64,000 nucleotides of DNA from Ruegeria faecimaris (lineage in GTDB: Bacteria; Pseudomonadota; Alphaproteobacteria; Rhodobacterales; Rhodobacteraceae): the NCBI RefSeq assembly GCF_900182615.1, contig NZ_FXTE01000002.1:310001-374000 (forward strand), read 5' to 3'. Below are positions 35,452-43,706 of this stretch, one piece after another. The notes under the pieces are model-generated. The model was not told the origin of the DNA, did not search any database, and saw nothing but the letters and a program-made list of their open reading frames with translations. The position numbers and the translations under genes are program-made. Numbering within the stretch: position 1 is the first letter of the stretch; each line of letters begins with the position of its first letter.

Positions 35452-36462
35452 TTAGTCCCCGTCCAGCGAATTGAATCCGGCACTGATACCCAAGGTCGGG
35501 CCCAGCTCGGTTGCTGCAATCGTGAGGATGTCGTTGATCATCTGCTGCAAGGCTTCGACCCGTATCCGACCCGAAGGTGTCGAGACACCGGCCAGTGTAG
35601 GGCCGTCTAACTCACGCGTGCGGATGATAGCCTTGTCGAACGCATTATCCAAATCAGCGGCAATCTGCGGATGATCTGCGGACAGCCCGGTGGCCAGATC
35701 GCGCAGCGTGATCAATGACAGTTCGACCTGGCGTAGTGACCGTTCAGACCTGCGCGCTTCGGCCCGATTGGGACGGGGGCGCTCTAGGGTGCCCATGGGG
35801 CGTCCAAGGCGTGTTTCGGCAGTGAATTCCAATCCGGTGATCAGAGCTTTGTAAAGTTCCTGCATGGCCTCATCAGCAGACCGGTAAGGACTATCTCCGC
35901 CGGGCATGGTCAGGTTGGCAGAGAAAGGTTGCCAGTCGTGGTCCATCGCCTTCGCATTGCGGTTTATATCTGCAGCAATCGCCCGGATCAAAGCGCATCG
36001 ATAGGCCCTGTCACCCTGATCCGCGAGGGCTGGGTCGAATAGCATCAATTCAAGTGCAAGAAACCCGCGTCCCGCGATCGAAGCCTCGGCATAAGCCTCG
36101 GGGGTGTCAACCACCGCGTCTTGGGTGGCAATCAGGCCGGATAGGGTTTTGGGTGTAAACCCTTTTGTGTCTGGCCAGAATGCCATCGCAAATGCGCGGT
36201 CATCGACCTCGGAGGGGCCAAAGCGCAAGTGGCTTACCTTGACCCAGCGGTCGAATGCCAGGTGATAGGCTGCACGAAGGTTCGGTGAAACGGCTGTGCA
36301 ATCCGCCTGCGCTGCCGCATCCAGCGCAGCTGTTGCGTCAGATAGCTGTGCGTATCCGGGAAGAATGTGCCCTTCAACAACATCTGTCAGGATCTGGCTG
36401 GGATTTTGCGCCAAGGCTGACAGGGGCAGAATAAGGGCAATGGCCAGGCCGAGGGCACGCAT
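35452..36462 (-). CDS. Imelysin-family periplasmic protein 1
   Basis: A 336-aa exported protein (signal [19 protein letters not shown]) with the imelysin/EfeO-type helical bundle. RFGPSEVDDRAFAMAFWPD contains a GxHxE-like site variant, and GRGFLALELMLFD follows. The family is iron-regulated and linked to periplasmic iron binding, formerly annotated as peptidase M75. The ATG overlaps the DUF1111 stop (TGATG), so they are coupled. A longer frame upstream overlaps DUF1111 and lacks the signal sequence at its start. Confidence 0.88.
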   Translation of the reverse strand: MRALGLAIALILPLSALAQNPSQILTDVVEGHILPGYAQLSDATAALDAAAQADCTAVSPNLRAAYHLAFDRWVKVSHLRFGPSEVDDRAFAMAFWPDTKGFTPKTLSGLIATQDAVVDTPEAYAEASIAGRGFLALELMLFDPALADQGDRAYRCALIRAIAADINRNAKAMDHDWQPFSANLTMPGGDSPYRSADEAMQELYKALITGLEFTAETRLGRPMGTLERPRPNRAEARRSERSLRQVELSLITLRDLATGLSADHPQIAADLDNAFDKAIIRTRELDGPTLAGVSTPSGRIRVEALQQMINDILTIAATELGPTLGISAGFNSLDGD

Positions 36463-38003
36463 CAGAGGCTCTCCAGAAAGCGGATCAAAGCGTCGCGGTC
36501 GGGTTTTGGCATAGACACAACGGTGTCGCGCGCCGATTGTGCCTCTCCACCGTGCCACAAAATAGCTTCCAACAGCGACTGCGCCCGCCCGTCATGCAGA
36601 AATTGTGTGTGGCCAGAGACCTGCCCCGTCAGGCCGACCCCCCAAAGCGGGGGTGTGCGCCATTCCCGGCCTGTTGCGCGTGCTTCGGGTCGGTTGTCGG
36701 CCAGACCATCGCCCATGTCATGCAGCAGAAGATCCGTATAGGGCCAGATCAGCTGAAAACTGTGCTCGGGCCGGTCGTCCATCCGATGGGTGACATAGGA
36801 TGGCGTGTGGCACGAGGCGCAGCCGGTATCGAAGAACACCTGCTTGCCGTGCAGGACCTGCGGGTCACCGATATCGCGCCGCGCGGGTACGCCCAGATTG
36901 CGGCTGTAAAACGCAACGAGGTCCATGCCCAGTTGGTCGATTTCAAACACGCGGTCATCGTTGTCCCCATGGGGAGCGCCAACGCAATCCACCTGCAATT
37001 TCGTACACTCCCCATAGCCAGCTGGGTAAAGCGGGCTTGAGATGCCGATATCCCCTGCAAAAGCTGCAGCAGACTGCTCCATTATCGTGGGCATCCCGGC
37101 TTTGTGTCCGAACCGGCCCATCATCGGTTCACCGTATTCGGTTGACCAAACGATGTTGGGGCGGCCGGAAATACCATCGCCATCCGCGTCATCCGGGTCG
37201 GCCTGGGCCAGCAGGTCCTGCACGGGAATTGCCTCAAGCAATCCCAGACCGATCATCTGCGGAGCCACGCGCGGGCTCATCATCGCCTCGGGGTGCAGCG
37301 GGCCATATCCAAGATCCGCCGCGGTATAGGTCGGGCTGCGGAGAATGACCGTTTCGCCGTCTGATAGCGCGACAGGAAGGTCTTCATAGGTGATGTCCAG
37401 CCGGTACTCGGCGGGGTGGCCCGCAAGGGCCAGATCCTGCATCTGCCCGCCGTAATTGGGTTCGGGCTGAGTGGCGATGTAGTCCGCGATTTCATCGATT
37501 GCGCCGCCACCGGGGATTGAGACCCGAAGGAACATCGAAACAGCCCCGTCATCGGGCCCATTTGGTGTGTGGCCGCGCCCGTCCTTGATGTGACATCGTT
37601 GGCAAGAGCGCGCGTTGTACAATGGCCCCAAACCGTCCGAGGCCAGGGTCGAGGAAGGCGAAGACACCCAGATTTTCTTGAACAGCCCGTTGCCGACCTT
37701 GAAATCCAGTTCCTGTTCGAATTTCAGATTGCCCGAAGGTTGCGAAAATGCATCTGCGTCCTGACGTGCCCTTACGGTTGCGGCACCGGCGGGCAGGTCC
37801 TCGAACCGTTGCGCGGCGTCGAAATCCGTGGGCGCGGCGATCACATCCGCGATCCGGGCCTTTTCATCTTCGGTTCTGGGTTGGAAGTTGAGATGCAGAT
37901 CCTGCAGTTCAGCGGACAGGATCGGGGTGGCTGCAATCGCAGCCACCGCTACAAGCGAGAGCTTACTCGCCTTCGTCCATTTTCGATGCGTTAAGTTGCG
38001 CAT
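36462..38003 (-). CDS. Di-haem oxidoreductase-like (DUF1111) protein
   Basis: A 513-aa exported c-type cytochrome (signal about 1-31 ending ATPILSA). Two haem sites are visible: SCQRCH and GCASCH. The family (DUF1111, distantly MauG/cytochrome c peroxidase-like, also called thiol oxidoreductase) accompanies imelysins and may oxidise or reduce iron or its ligands in the periplasm. The chosen ATG overlaps the bacterioferritin gene by 41 nt; it gives a proper basic N-terminus and signal. Its order bfr-DUF1111-imelysin-DUF1513 suggests one iron-responsive transcript. Confidence 0.85.
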   Translation of the reverse strand: MRNLTHRKWTKASKLSLVAVAAIAATPILSAELQDLHLNFQPRTEDEKARIADVIAAPTDFDAAQRFEDLPAGAATVRARQDADAFSQPSGNLKFEQELDFKVGNGLFKKIWVSSPSSTLASDGLGPLYNARSCQRCHIKDGRGHTPNGPDDGAVSMFLRVSIPGGGAIDEIADYIATQPEPNYGGQMQDLALAGHPAEYRLDITYEDLPVALSDGETVILRSPTYTAADLGYGPLHPEAMMSPRVAPQMIGLGLLEAIPVQDLLAQADPDDADGDGISGRPNIVWSTEYGEPMMGRFGHKAGMPTIMEQSAAAFAGDIGISSPLYPAGYGECTKLQVDCVGAPHGDNDDRVFEIDQLGMDLVAFYSRNLGVPARRDIGDPQVLHGKQVFFDTGCASCHTPSYVTHRMDDRPEHSFQLIWPYTDLLLHDMGDGLADNRPEARATGREWRTPPLWGVGLTGQVSGHTQFLHDGRAQSLLEAILWHGGEAQSARDTVVSMPKPDRDALIRFLESL

Positions 38004-38448
38004 AATTGGCTTCGCCAATCCTTTCGTACAAATCAAGCTGTGTTTCGAGGAAGTCGATATGGCCTTCTTCGTCACTGATCAGGTTCTCGAACAGAGACAT
38101 AGTCACGTAGTCGCCCGCCTCTCGACAATATTCACGGGCCTCAACGTACAGGGCACGCGCATCATTCTCGGCAGCCAAATCACATTCCAGAGTTTCCTTC
38201 GGGGTCTGTCCAATCCGAAGCGGGTCCAGTTTCTGCAGGTTGGGGTGGCCTTCCAGAAAGATTATGCGCTCGATCAGCTTGTCGGCATGACCCATCTCTT
38301 CGATGCTTTCCTCACGGCTTTTCTTTGCCATGTGGGTCAGGCCCCAATCCTCTTGCAGACGGTAATGCAGCCAATACTGGCTGACTGCCGTCAATTCATG
38401 CCGCAGAGATTTGTTGAGGTATTCTATGACTTTGGGATCGCCCTTCAT
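37963..38448 (-). CDS. bfr: Bacterioferritin
   Basis: A 161-aa four-helix ferritin that stores iron in a 24-mer. The ferroxidase ligands Glu18, Glu51, His54, Glu94, Glu127 and His130 are all present, with Tyr25, and Met52 is the haem ligand, at the same numbers as in the Escherichia coli protein. It overlaps bfd upstream by 53 nt and the DUF1111 gene downstream by 41 nt, an unusually compact arrangement. An iron-rhodo box precedes bfd, so expression is likely iron-responsive. Confidence 0.96.
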   Translation of the reverse strand: MKGDPKVIEYLNKSLRHELTAVSQYWLHYRLQEDWGLTHMAKKSREESIEEMGHADKLIERIIFLEGHPNLQKLDPLRIGQTPKETLECDLAAENDARALYVEAREYCREAGDYVTMSLFENLISDEEGHIDFLETQLDLYERIGEANYAQLNASKMDEGE

Positions 38449-38689
38449 CTACACTCTCCTGTGATGCCTTGGTGCGTAATGCACAAAGCTGCATGGGGAC
38501 TTCCAGATTATCGCTGGCGCGCATGGTGTCTAGGAAAAGCGGCATGCATCCGCCACAATCCGCTGATTTTCCAAGGGCATGATAGATCTTGCCAGGGGTT
38601 ATGACTGCCCTAGGGTCGGAAACGCGCATCCAGTCGATGGCGGCATGAATCTCGGTGTCTGTGATCTTAGTGCAATGGCAGACGATCAT
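38396..38689 (-). CDS. bfd: Bacterioferritin-associated ferredoxin-like 2Fe-2S protein
   Basis: A 97-aa protein with the Bfd/NifU-like 2Fe-2S domain: [13 protein letters not shown] supplies two Cys (4 and 6) and ADCGGCMP supplies two more (about 45 and 48). Bfd reduces the haem in bacterioferritin to release iron. The C-terminal 30 or so residues beyond the domain lie in the 53-nt overlap with bfr and look unstructured; the real functional part is the first 65 residues. First gene of the iron-storage/uptake unit. Confidence 0.88.
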   Translation of the reverse strand: MIVCHCTKITDTEIHAAIDWMRVSDPRAVITPGKIYHALGKSADCGGCMPLFLDTMRASDNLEVPMQLCALRTKASQESVDEGRSQSHRIPQQISAA

Positions 38690-38713
38690 GGAGGTGGCGC
38701 TCTGGATTGTATT

Positions 38714-38730
38714 CTGACTATATTAGTCAG
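38714..38730. promoter_or_regulatory. Iron-rhodo box upstream of bfd
   Basis: CTGACTA-TAT-TAGTCAG is a perfect 7-bp inverted repeat and contains TGA-N9-TCA, the RirA-type iron-rhodo box described for Rhizobiales and Rhodobacterales. It lies 25 nt before the bfd ATG. Confidence 0.75.
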
Positions 38731-38780
38731 TTATTAAGTGCGTGTCCTGCGGCATACTGTCAGTTCGCCGAAAATAAGTT

Positions 38781-38805
38781 GGGGGCGGGATAGTCCTCCG
38801 CCCCC
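38781..38805 (-). terminator. GC-rich terminator of the second imelysin gene
   Basis: A perfect 8-bp stem GGGGGCGG/CCGCCCCC with a 9-nt loop lies 13 nt beyond the imelysin stop, followed on the minus strand by AACTTATTTT. This is a likely intrinsic terminator. Confidence 0.7.
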
Positions 38806-38817
38806 GAACCGCTAGGT

Positions 38818-40089
38818 TTACTGGAAAACAGCCGTCGGGTTGTCCAGGCTTTCAGAACCTTCGAACTCAATCTGATCGACGTCCAGAATGGTGACGATCC
38901 GCTCGATTGTCTTGGTCTGGTCCACCAGCCCGTTCACACCTCCCATGATCAAAACTTCGCCACCTTCGTTGCCGCGTTCCAGCATCTGGTCATAGGCGAA
39001 CCCGGCCTCGGCTGTGGATTTGATCCGACCCAGCGCCTGCATCGTGTTGGCCAGCTTCAGCTTCATCTCGGCGTCCAGCGATGGGTCGGAGGCAATCACC
39101 AAGTCCGAAAGCGATGCGCCGCTGACAGGAGTTCCGTCGATGCGGGTATAGCTGCCCAAATAGACGTTCTGAATGCCAAGACCATCATAGTAGTGGCTGT
39201 TATGTGTGTTGTCCGAGAAGCAGTCATGCTCTTCCTCGGGATCGTTCAACATCAAGCCAAGACGCATCCGCTCACCGGCCTGCTCACCATAGGACAGCGA
39301 GCCCATTCCGGTGAGGATCGCGCTTATTCCTGCGCTCTCATTTTCGGTCAGGGAGGTTCGGGCCGCGCCTCCGTCCTGCCACTGGGTCGCCATCCATTCC
39401 AAATCGGTGACCAGCAGTTCAGTCACGGCCTCAAGGTACTGGGCGCGACGGTCACAGTTGCCGCCGGTGCAGGCATCACCTTGGGCATAGTCCGTCCATG
39501 GACGGCTACCCGCGCCTTCACCGTGGCCGTTCAGGTCCTGGCCCCACAACAGGAACTCAATCGCGTGGTAACCAGTGGCGACGTTGGCCTCGATCCCGTC
39601 TGCTTCGTGCAAGGTGCCCGACAGCAGTTCCGGGGTGATGTCGTTGGCATCGATTGGTTCGCCTGAAAGTTCAAAGCTTGGGTTGGCGATGACGTTCAAT
39701 GCGGCGAACTCATTCTCGTCGCTCGGGCCGCCGTAGGTGGTGTCTACATAGTCGATCAAGCCCTCATCCAGGGGCCATGCGTTCACTTTACCTTCCCAAT
39801 CATCAACGATCGCATTTCCGAACCGATAAACCTCGGTCTGCTGATAAGGGACGCGGGCCGCAATCCAAGCGGAACGGGCGGCATTCAGTGTTGCGTCGTT
39901 TGGTTCGGAAATCAGCTCGGTCACGGCGCGCTGCAGCGATTTGGCTGCAATCAGGCTGTCATCGTACTTCGCCTCGGCGATATTGGCGTAGGTATTCAGA
40001 ACATCTGCTTTCGAGGGGGTCTCGGTTGCAAAAGCAGATGTGGCGGTCATCAGAGCCACGGCGCTTGTCAGGATCAGGGGGGTATTCAT
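38818..40089 (-). CDS. Imelysin-family periplasmic protein 2
   Basis: A 423-aa exported protein (signal MNTPLILTSAVALMTATSAFA) of the imelysin/iron-regulated protein A type. GYHAIEFLLWGQDLNG contains the GxHxxE motif of the family, and the C-terminal half repeats a helical domain (AGERMRLGLMLNDPEEEHDCFSDNTHNSHYYDG). It is larger than the first imelysin and lies upstream with its own promoter region containing two iron-rhodo boxes. It probably binds iron or an iron chelate in the periplasm. Confidence 0.9.
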   Translation of the reverse strand: MNTPLILTSAVALMTATSAFATETPSKADVLNTYANIAEAKYDDSLIAAKSLQRAVTELISEPNDATLNAARSAWIAARVPYQQTEVYRFGNAIVDDWEGKVNAWPLDEGLIDYVDTTYGGPSDENEFAALNVIANPSFELSGEPIDANDITPELLSGTLHEADGIEANVATGYHAIEFLLWGQDLNGHGEGAGSRPWTDYAQGDACTGGNCDRRAQYLEAVTELLVTDLEWMATQWQDGGAARTSLTENESAGISAILTGMGSLSYGEQAGERMRLGLMLNDPEEEHDCFSDNTHNSHYYDGLGIQNVYLGSYTRIDGTPVSGASLSDLVIASDPSLDAEMKLKLANTMQALGRIKSTAEAGFAYDQMLERGNEGGEVLIMGGVNGLVDQTKTIERIVTILDVDQIEFEGSESLDNPTAVFQ

Positions 40090-40153
40090 TGGGGGGTAGT
40101 CTTTCTTGTCAGATAACAATGGGTTCGCGCGATGCGACACTCGACCAAATAAC

Positions 40154-40195
40154 TGATAGAAATAGTCAACTAAGTCAACCTGAGTTTTATAGTCA
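40154..40195. promoter_or_regulatory. Two iron-rhodo boxes between imelysin 2 and the DUF2796 gene
   Basis: TGATAGAAATAGTCA (40154-40168) and TGAGTTTTATAGTCA (40181-40195) both fit TGA-N9-TCA. They lie 65-106 nt from the imelysin ATG and about 130 nt from the divergent DUF2796 gene. The 27-bp start-to-start spacing puts them about 2.5 turns apart. Confidence 0.7.
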
Positions 40196-40320
40196 GGTAA
40201 ATTGTGAGCGAAAATAGCTCATTCCTACCCAATTCTAGTGGGCTTTGGTGTATCGTGACGCGATTGCTCGAATGTTTTTTCAGTTTAGAGTCGCTTAGTT
40301 GATTCTTTTCAGATGGTTCC

Positions 40321-40860
40321 ATGGTCATGAAGTTCTTAGTGTTTGTATTAACGCTTTTCCCGGTAAACGCGTTGCCTCAGTCCCAGGTTGCAAATCAGCA
40401 CGAGCATGGGCAGGGACGATTGGCGGTTTCCTTTTCGGAAGCCGGGATTTCAATTTCCCTTGTGGTTCCTGGTCTTGACGTCCTGGGGTTCGAAGGCCCA
40501 GCGGAAACCGAAGGCGATCAGGCCTCGGTCGCCGGAGCCATTTCCGAATTGTCCAACCCCCTTGATCTGTTCAGTTTGCCTGAAGAGGCGGGGTGTTTCA
40601 CTGTCTCGGCCAATGTCACGCTGTCTGGTGAAGGGTTGGGACCGGTCGTAGACAACGGATCAAATGTGCATACCGAATTCAGGGCAGACTATCAGATGCA
40701 GTGCCAGGACATGACGCATCTGGACCACGTCAACTTTCCTTATTTTGACCGCTTTCAACGTGCTGAGTCTCTGATTGTTCAGATCAACAAATCCGGGAAG
40801 GTTGATCGTCACACCGTGACGCGCGACGCGCCTGATTTAGACCTCAACACAGGCCTGTAA
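40321..40860 (+). CDS. DUF2796 (ZrgA-like) periplasmic protein
   Basis: A 179-aa exported protein (signal about 1-20, MKFLVFVLTLFPVNALPQS). Directly after comes QHEHGQGRLAVSF, the His-containing opening typical of DUF2796; later SLPEEAGCFTVSANV and DYQMQCQDM hold a Cys pair, and the end has FDRFQRAESLIVQ. In Vibrio a DUF2796 protein (ZrgA) takes part in zinc acquisition. Here it is divergent from an imelysin gene with iron boxes between, so a metal-uptake role is plausible. The second ATG may be the true start. Confidence 0.75.
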   Translation: MVMKFLVFVLTLFPVNALPQSQVANQHEHGQGRLAVSFSEAGISISLVVPGLDVLGFEGPAETEGDQASVAGAISELSNPLDLFSLPEEAGCFTVSANVTLSGEGLGPVVDNGSNVHTEFRADYQMQCQDMTHLDHVNFPYFDRFQRAESLIVQINKSGKVDRHTVTRDAPDLDLNTGL

Positions 40861-40917
40861 TTCGGCAAAGAAAGCAATAGCTTTGCTGTCAGAATAGGTA
40901 GAGCTTTCCTGCGTTCT

Positions 40918-41454
40918 TCAGCACCAGTTCCCAGTGCAAAGGCCATCGCATGTCTGAAGCCACAGGACCCCGCATCCAACGTTAGTCTTCTTGCACCCAC
41001 CGGCAAGACATTCCTGCATTGCCCCACAATCATTGTGCCACCACATACAGGATCTCGAAGACGAACATGTGCAGGTAGGCGGCGCGCCTTTGGCAATTTC
41101 GATAATCGGGCTTTCGCAAGCATTGTCGCCGAGTTGCTGCGTATATTTATGAAACACCGAGTGATCTGGAAAAACCTTCTCGATCACGGGCGACAACTCC
41201 TCAAGACGAGAAGTGGCCGTATGGTTCGCTTTGTCTTCGGAGTAGCAGTCAGGATTGAGTAAATCCTGTAGCTCGGAAAGTAACCGGCACTGAGACCTGT
41301 CAGACAGTGCCGCAATGCCTTCACTAAGCCGGTCTTGCCACACTGCCGCCTGAACAGTGGCGGGAAGGCAGTCAAAAATTGACTTCTGTTCGGCGATGTT
41401 CAAAGCCGACAAGCCGATCCGAAATTTTGAGATAGATGATACGGGATTGTACAT
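40918..41454 (-). CDS. Cys-rich protein related to the bacteriocin fulvocin C
   Basis: A 178-aa protein: a mostly helical N-terminal part (about 1-120, with SKFRIGLSALN and WQDRLSE) and a C-terminal 51-residue Cys-rich tail holding ten Cys (128, 130, 136, 143, 149, 154, 161, 169, 173, 178; for example PPTCTCSSSRSC and VGCGVLWLQTCDGLC). This matches the layout of fulvocin C-related proteins; fulvocin C itself is a short peptide with eight Cys. No immunity, export or protease gene is adjacent. The ATG has GGGGGC upstream, inside a hairpin. The base composition is lower in GC than the neighbours. Confidence 0.6.
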   Translation of the reverse strand: MYNPVSSISKFRIGLSALNIAEQKSIFDCLPATVQAAVWQDRLSEGIAALSDRSQCRLLSELQDLLNPDCYSEDKANHTATSRLEELSPVIEKVFPDHSVFHKYTQQLGDNACESPIIEIAKGAPPTCTCSSSRSCMWWHNDCGAMQECLAGGCKKTNVGCGVLWLQTCDGLCTGNWC

Positions 41455-41460
41455 AGTAGC

Positions 41461-41476
41461 CCCCTTTTCTAAGGGG
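41461..41476 (-). promoter_or_regulatory. Hairpin covering the ribosome binding site of the Cys-rich gene
   Basis: CCCCTT/AAGGGG with a 4-nt loop. On the minus-strand transcript its 3' arm is the purine-rich ribosome binding site, ending 6 nt before the ATG, so the folded form would hide the site. Confidence 0.45.
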
Positions 41477-41660
41477 CCATCATAACACATTTTTCGTTTG
41501 CGCGTTTGTCACGACCTTCTGAGGGCGCAGAGAACAGGCTGAAGCAAGGGCTCGATAAGCCTTGGTATGTCCTTAGAAGCGAGATCGAGGACAAAGTCGG
41601 AAAGAGAGCGTTTTGGCTTGCTTTTGTGATGGCAGAGTCGCCAGCACCATCACAAATTAA

Positions 41661-41714
41661 CCGGGTTTCTTTAGGTCTTGGTGCAGCGCATCAGCTGCAC
41701 CGGTGCAAACCCGG
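41661..41714. repeat. 54-nt nested inverted repeat downstream of the soxT-like gene
   Basis: An outer perfect stem CCGGGTTT/AAACCCGG (41661-41668 with 41707-41714) encloses an inner perfect stem GGTGCAGC/GCTGCACC (41680-41687 with 41694-41701) with a 6-nt loop. It lies 26 nt beyond the soxT-like stop. It may be a 3' structured end of that transcript, a small RNA or a recombination site; no T-run follows on either strand. The remainder of the 285-bp gap shows nothing recognisable. Confidence 0.6.
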
Positions 41715-41739
41715 ATTCCCGCTGATTTGAACTGTGAAC

Positions 41740-42801
41740 TCAACGCTCAGTTATGAAGGACAATCCAGACACGAGCTGTCTCAATCCAAGTGCTGCGCCT
41801 GCAAAGATTGCAGCGAATGTTACGGGCGCGCTGTAGGCCAGAAGTGAGAATGCAGATATGCCTTGACCGACGCTGCAACCAACCGCGATGATCGCACCTG
41901 GACCCATAATCGCAGCGCCCAGCATTTGTCGCTTGAGTTCACGTGGATCTTCGCATGCTTCCCATCGGAAATGGCCCTTTGACCACGACCCCAGAAACGC
42001 GCCAATGAGAACGCCGGAGACTGATCCGACCGCAAAGGACAAAGTGTTTCCGGACGCAGTCATAAGGTAGAATATTGTGTCACCCAGGGGTGCCGCGAAG
42101 GTATGGGTTTGCACCGGCTCACCATCGAAACCATGTGTTGCAACCCAATTCGTGCCAAGCCAGCCCGAAACGATTGCCAGTCCAACTACAGACCCCCAAA
42201 ACACCTGTGCCGGAGTGCGGCGGAAGCGATGGCTTGCCAAAGCAAAAAACACCAAAGCCACACCGATAACAGAGCCAATGAGCCAAGCTGGAATAGAGGT
42301 CAACCGTTCGGCAAGAAAGCTAATGCTCTGGGGGCCATTGAGATCCATTTCCTCTGGAAATATCCATACCCGCAGATAGGCGAGGGGTCCAGACATTACG
42401 ACATAAGCGGAAAGACCCATGATCAAAACAATAACGAATGATCGAAGGTCACCACCTCCCAGCCTTGCCAGCGCACCATAGCCGCAGTTACCGCAGATGG
42501 CCATTCCGTACCCGAACATGAGGCCGCCCACGATCGAACCGAGGGGGTTCCAGGTCTGCGCAAGATACCTTGTTCCGACAGGGTCAAGTCCCCCCAACGC
42601 CATAGCGGTGTGGCTGCCGACAATCGCAACACCGATTGCCATTGCCCACATGCGCAGCCGCCGGTCATCATCTGCGTAAAGGTAGTCTTCGATTGCACCC
42701 AACGTGCAAAAACGGCCGATGCGTGCGGCCAATCCCAATACGATGCCACCAATCAAACCGATCAGAGCAACGGTATTTGTGTCTCCCAATGCTTCAAGCA
42801 T
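41740..42801 (-). CDS. YeeE/YedE (SoxT-like) sulfur-compound transporter 1
   Basis: A 353-aa polytopic membrane protein with about nine hydrophobic segments. Two conserved Cys motifs of the YeeE/TsuA thiosulfate-transporter family are present: GYGMAICGNCGYGALARLGGGDLRSF (around residue 100) and IAVGCSVGQGISAFSLLAY (around residue 315). In TsuA such Cys residues relay thiosulfate. It is last in the minus-strand unit soxS-soxR-soxT, 41 nt after soxR, so it probably imports thiosulfate or a signalling sulfur species; the soxT name is used for such genes in other sox clusters. Confidence 0.85.
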   Translation of the reverse strand: MLEALGDTNTVALIGLIGGIVLGLAARIGRFCTLGAIEDYLYADDDRRLRMWAMAIGVAIVGSHTAMALGGLDPVGTRYLAQTWNPLGSIVGGLMFGYGMAICGNCGYGALARLGGGDLRSFVIVLIMGLSAYVVMSGPLAYLRVWIFPEEMDLNGPQSISFLAERLTSIPAWLIGSVIGVALVFFALASHRFRRTPAQVFWGSVVGLAIVSGWLGTNWVATHGFDGEPVQTHTFAAPLGDTIFYLMTASGNTLSFAVGSVSGVLIGAFLGSWSKGHFRWEACEDPRELKRQMLGAAIMGPGAIIAVGCSVGQGISAFSLLAYSAPVTFAAIFAGAALGLRQLVSGLSFITER

Positions 42802-42842
42802 TGCCAGTCTCCTCCCAAAGCTGGCGGCTTTCTGACCGGCTT

Positions 42843-43193
42843 CTACTTCTCCCTGCAGAAAAGGTCGTAAACGACTTCCAGGATTTGGGTCGAACGATCA
42901 TCAGCCAATCTGTAGTAGATCGTTTTCCCCTCGCGTCGTGTCTTCACCAAGCCCTCGAAGCGCAAGCGGGAGAGTTGTTGAGATACCGCGGCTTGACGCG
43001 CTGAGAGCATTTCCTCCATCTGCGTGACCGATTTTTCCCCTGACGACAGATAACACAAAATCATCAGGCGCCCCTCATGGCTGATTGCCTTGAGGAAATT
43101 TGACGCGGTCTGAGCATTCTCCATCATTCTGTCCATGTCTTCGGCGCACATGTCCTTGGAGAACACAGGCAGGTTCGAAGATTTGTCCAACAA
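42843..43193 (-). CDS. soxR: ArsR-family sulfur-responsive repressor SoxR
   Basis: A 116-aa winged-helix repressor. The recognition helix region is EMLSARQAAVSQQLSRLRFEGLV (about 61-83) and the wing is TRREGKTIYYRL. Cys47 and Cys113 are 66 residues apart, the same spacing as the persulfide/tetrasulfide-forming Cys pair of SqrR (41 and 107) and BigR; a third Cys is at 16. SoxR represses sox genes until thiosulfate-derived sulfane sulfur is present. It lies between soxS and the SoxT-like gene. Confidence 0.92.
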   Translation of the reverse strand: MLDKSSNLPVFSKDMCAEDMDRMMENAQTASNFLKAISHEGRLMILCYLSSGEKSVTQMEEMLSARQAAVSQQLSRLRFEGLVKTRREGKTIYYRLADDRSTQILEVVYDLFCREK

Positions 43194-43213
43194 GATCGCC
43201 TCGCTTTCATGGC

Positions 43214-43228
43214 TTCACGCATTCAAAA
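43214..43228. promoter_or_regulatory. SoxR-type element upstream of soxR
   Basis: The minus strand reads TTTTGAATGCGTGAA, identical at 14 of 15 positions to the element in the soxS-soxV gap. It lies 20-35 nt before the soxR ATG, in position for autoregulation. Confidence 0.55.
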
Positions 43229-43251
43229 CAGTTTATGTAATATACCGCAGT

Positions 43252-43626
43252 TTATCCAGAGGTCTCAATTAGTATCCCAGCGTCACGCAGTAAAACGCCC
43301 AACACACCCCAGAAAAAGTCTTCACCGGGATAGCCTTCGATTCGTCCGACCTCTCGGCCATTGTCCAACAGAACAAAGGTTGGTGTGTAGTAGAGAGGCC
43401 GTTCCAATGCGATGTCGTCAGGCATGGCTGCGTGGATATCGACACGCCGAAGCGGTGCGGCATTTCCTTCAGGTGTCTTAGGGTAGATTTCTGAAATTTC
43501 GGAGTCCCAGCGGGCGCACCACATGCACCCATCTTCTTCTGCCATCAGAAGTGTCATTTCTGCCCGTAAAGCCATGGGAAAAACAAGCAACGTGATCGCA
43601 AGCAAACGTAGGATTAGGTGGCGCAT
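43252..43626 (-). CDS. soxS: SoxS periplasmic thioredoxin-like protein
   Basis: A 124-aa exported protein (signal about 1-22) with a thioredoxin-like active site CMWC (Cys34, Cys37) and cis-Pro region YYTPTFVLLDNG. In Paracoccus SoxS keeps the SoxY carrier Cys reduced/active in the periplasm, being itself reduced through SoxV. It is first in the minus-strand unit and divergent from soxV, sharing the regulatory gap with the presumed SoxR operator. Confidence 0.92.
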   Translation of the reverse strand: MRHLILRLLAITLLVFPMALRAEMTLLMAEEDGCMWCARWDSEISEIYPKTPEGNAAPLRRVDIHAAMPDDIALERPLYYTPTFVLLDNGREVGRIEGYPGEDFFWGVLGVLLRDAGILIETSG

Positions 43627-43664
43627 CCAAAGCTCCGATTGACCGCAGTGACATATCTTTATAA

Positions 43665-43681
43665 TTTTGAATGTGTGAATG
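43665..43681. promoter_or_regulatory. SoxR-type operator in the soxS-soxV gap
   Basis: TTTTGAATGTGTGAATG contains the direct repeat TGAATG-N2-TGAATG. The same AATGTGTGAATG 12-mer recurs (reversed) before soxB and a one-mismatch version before soxR. In Pseudaminobacter SoxR is known to bind the sv and wx gaps, of which this is the sv gap. Confidence 0.65.
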
Positions 43682-43706
43682 ATAGCGCGCCAGGACAGGT
43701 TTGACC

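Noticed and set aside
41506..41730. A 74-codon plus-strand frame, considered as transposase remnant
   Set aside because: No transposase motif could be recognised and it contains the nested inverted repeat; not supported as a gene.
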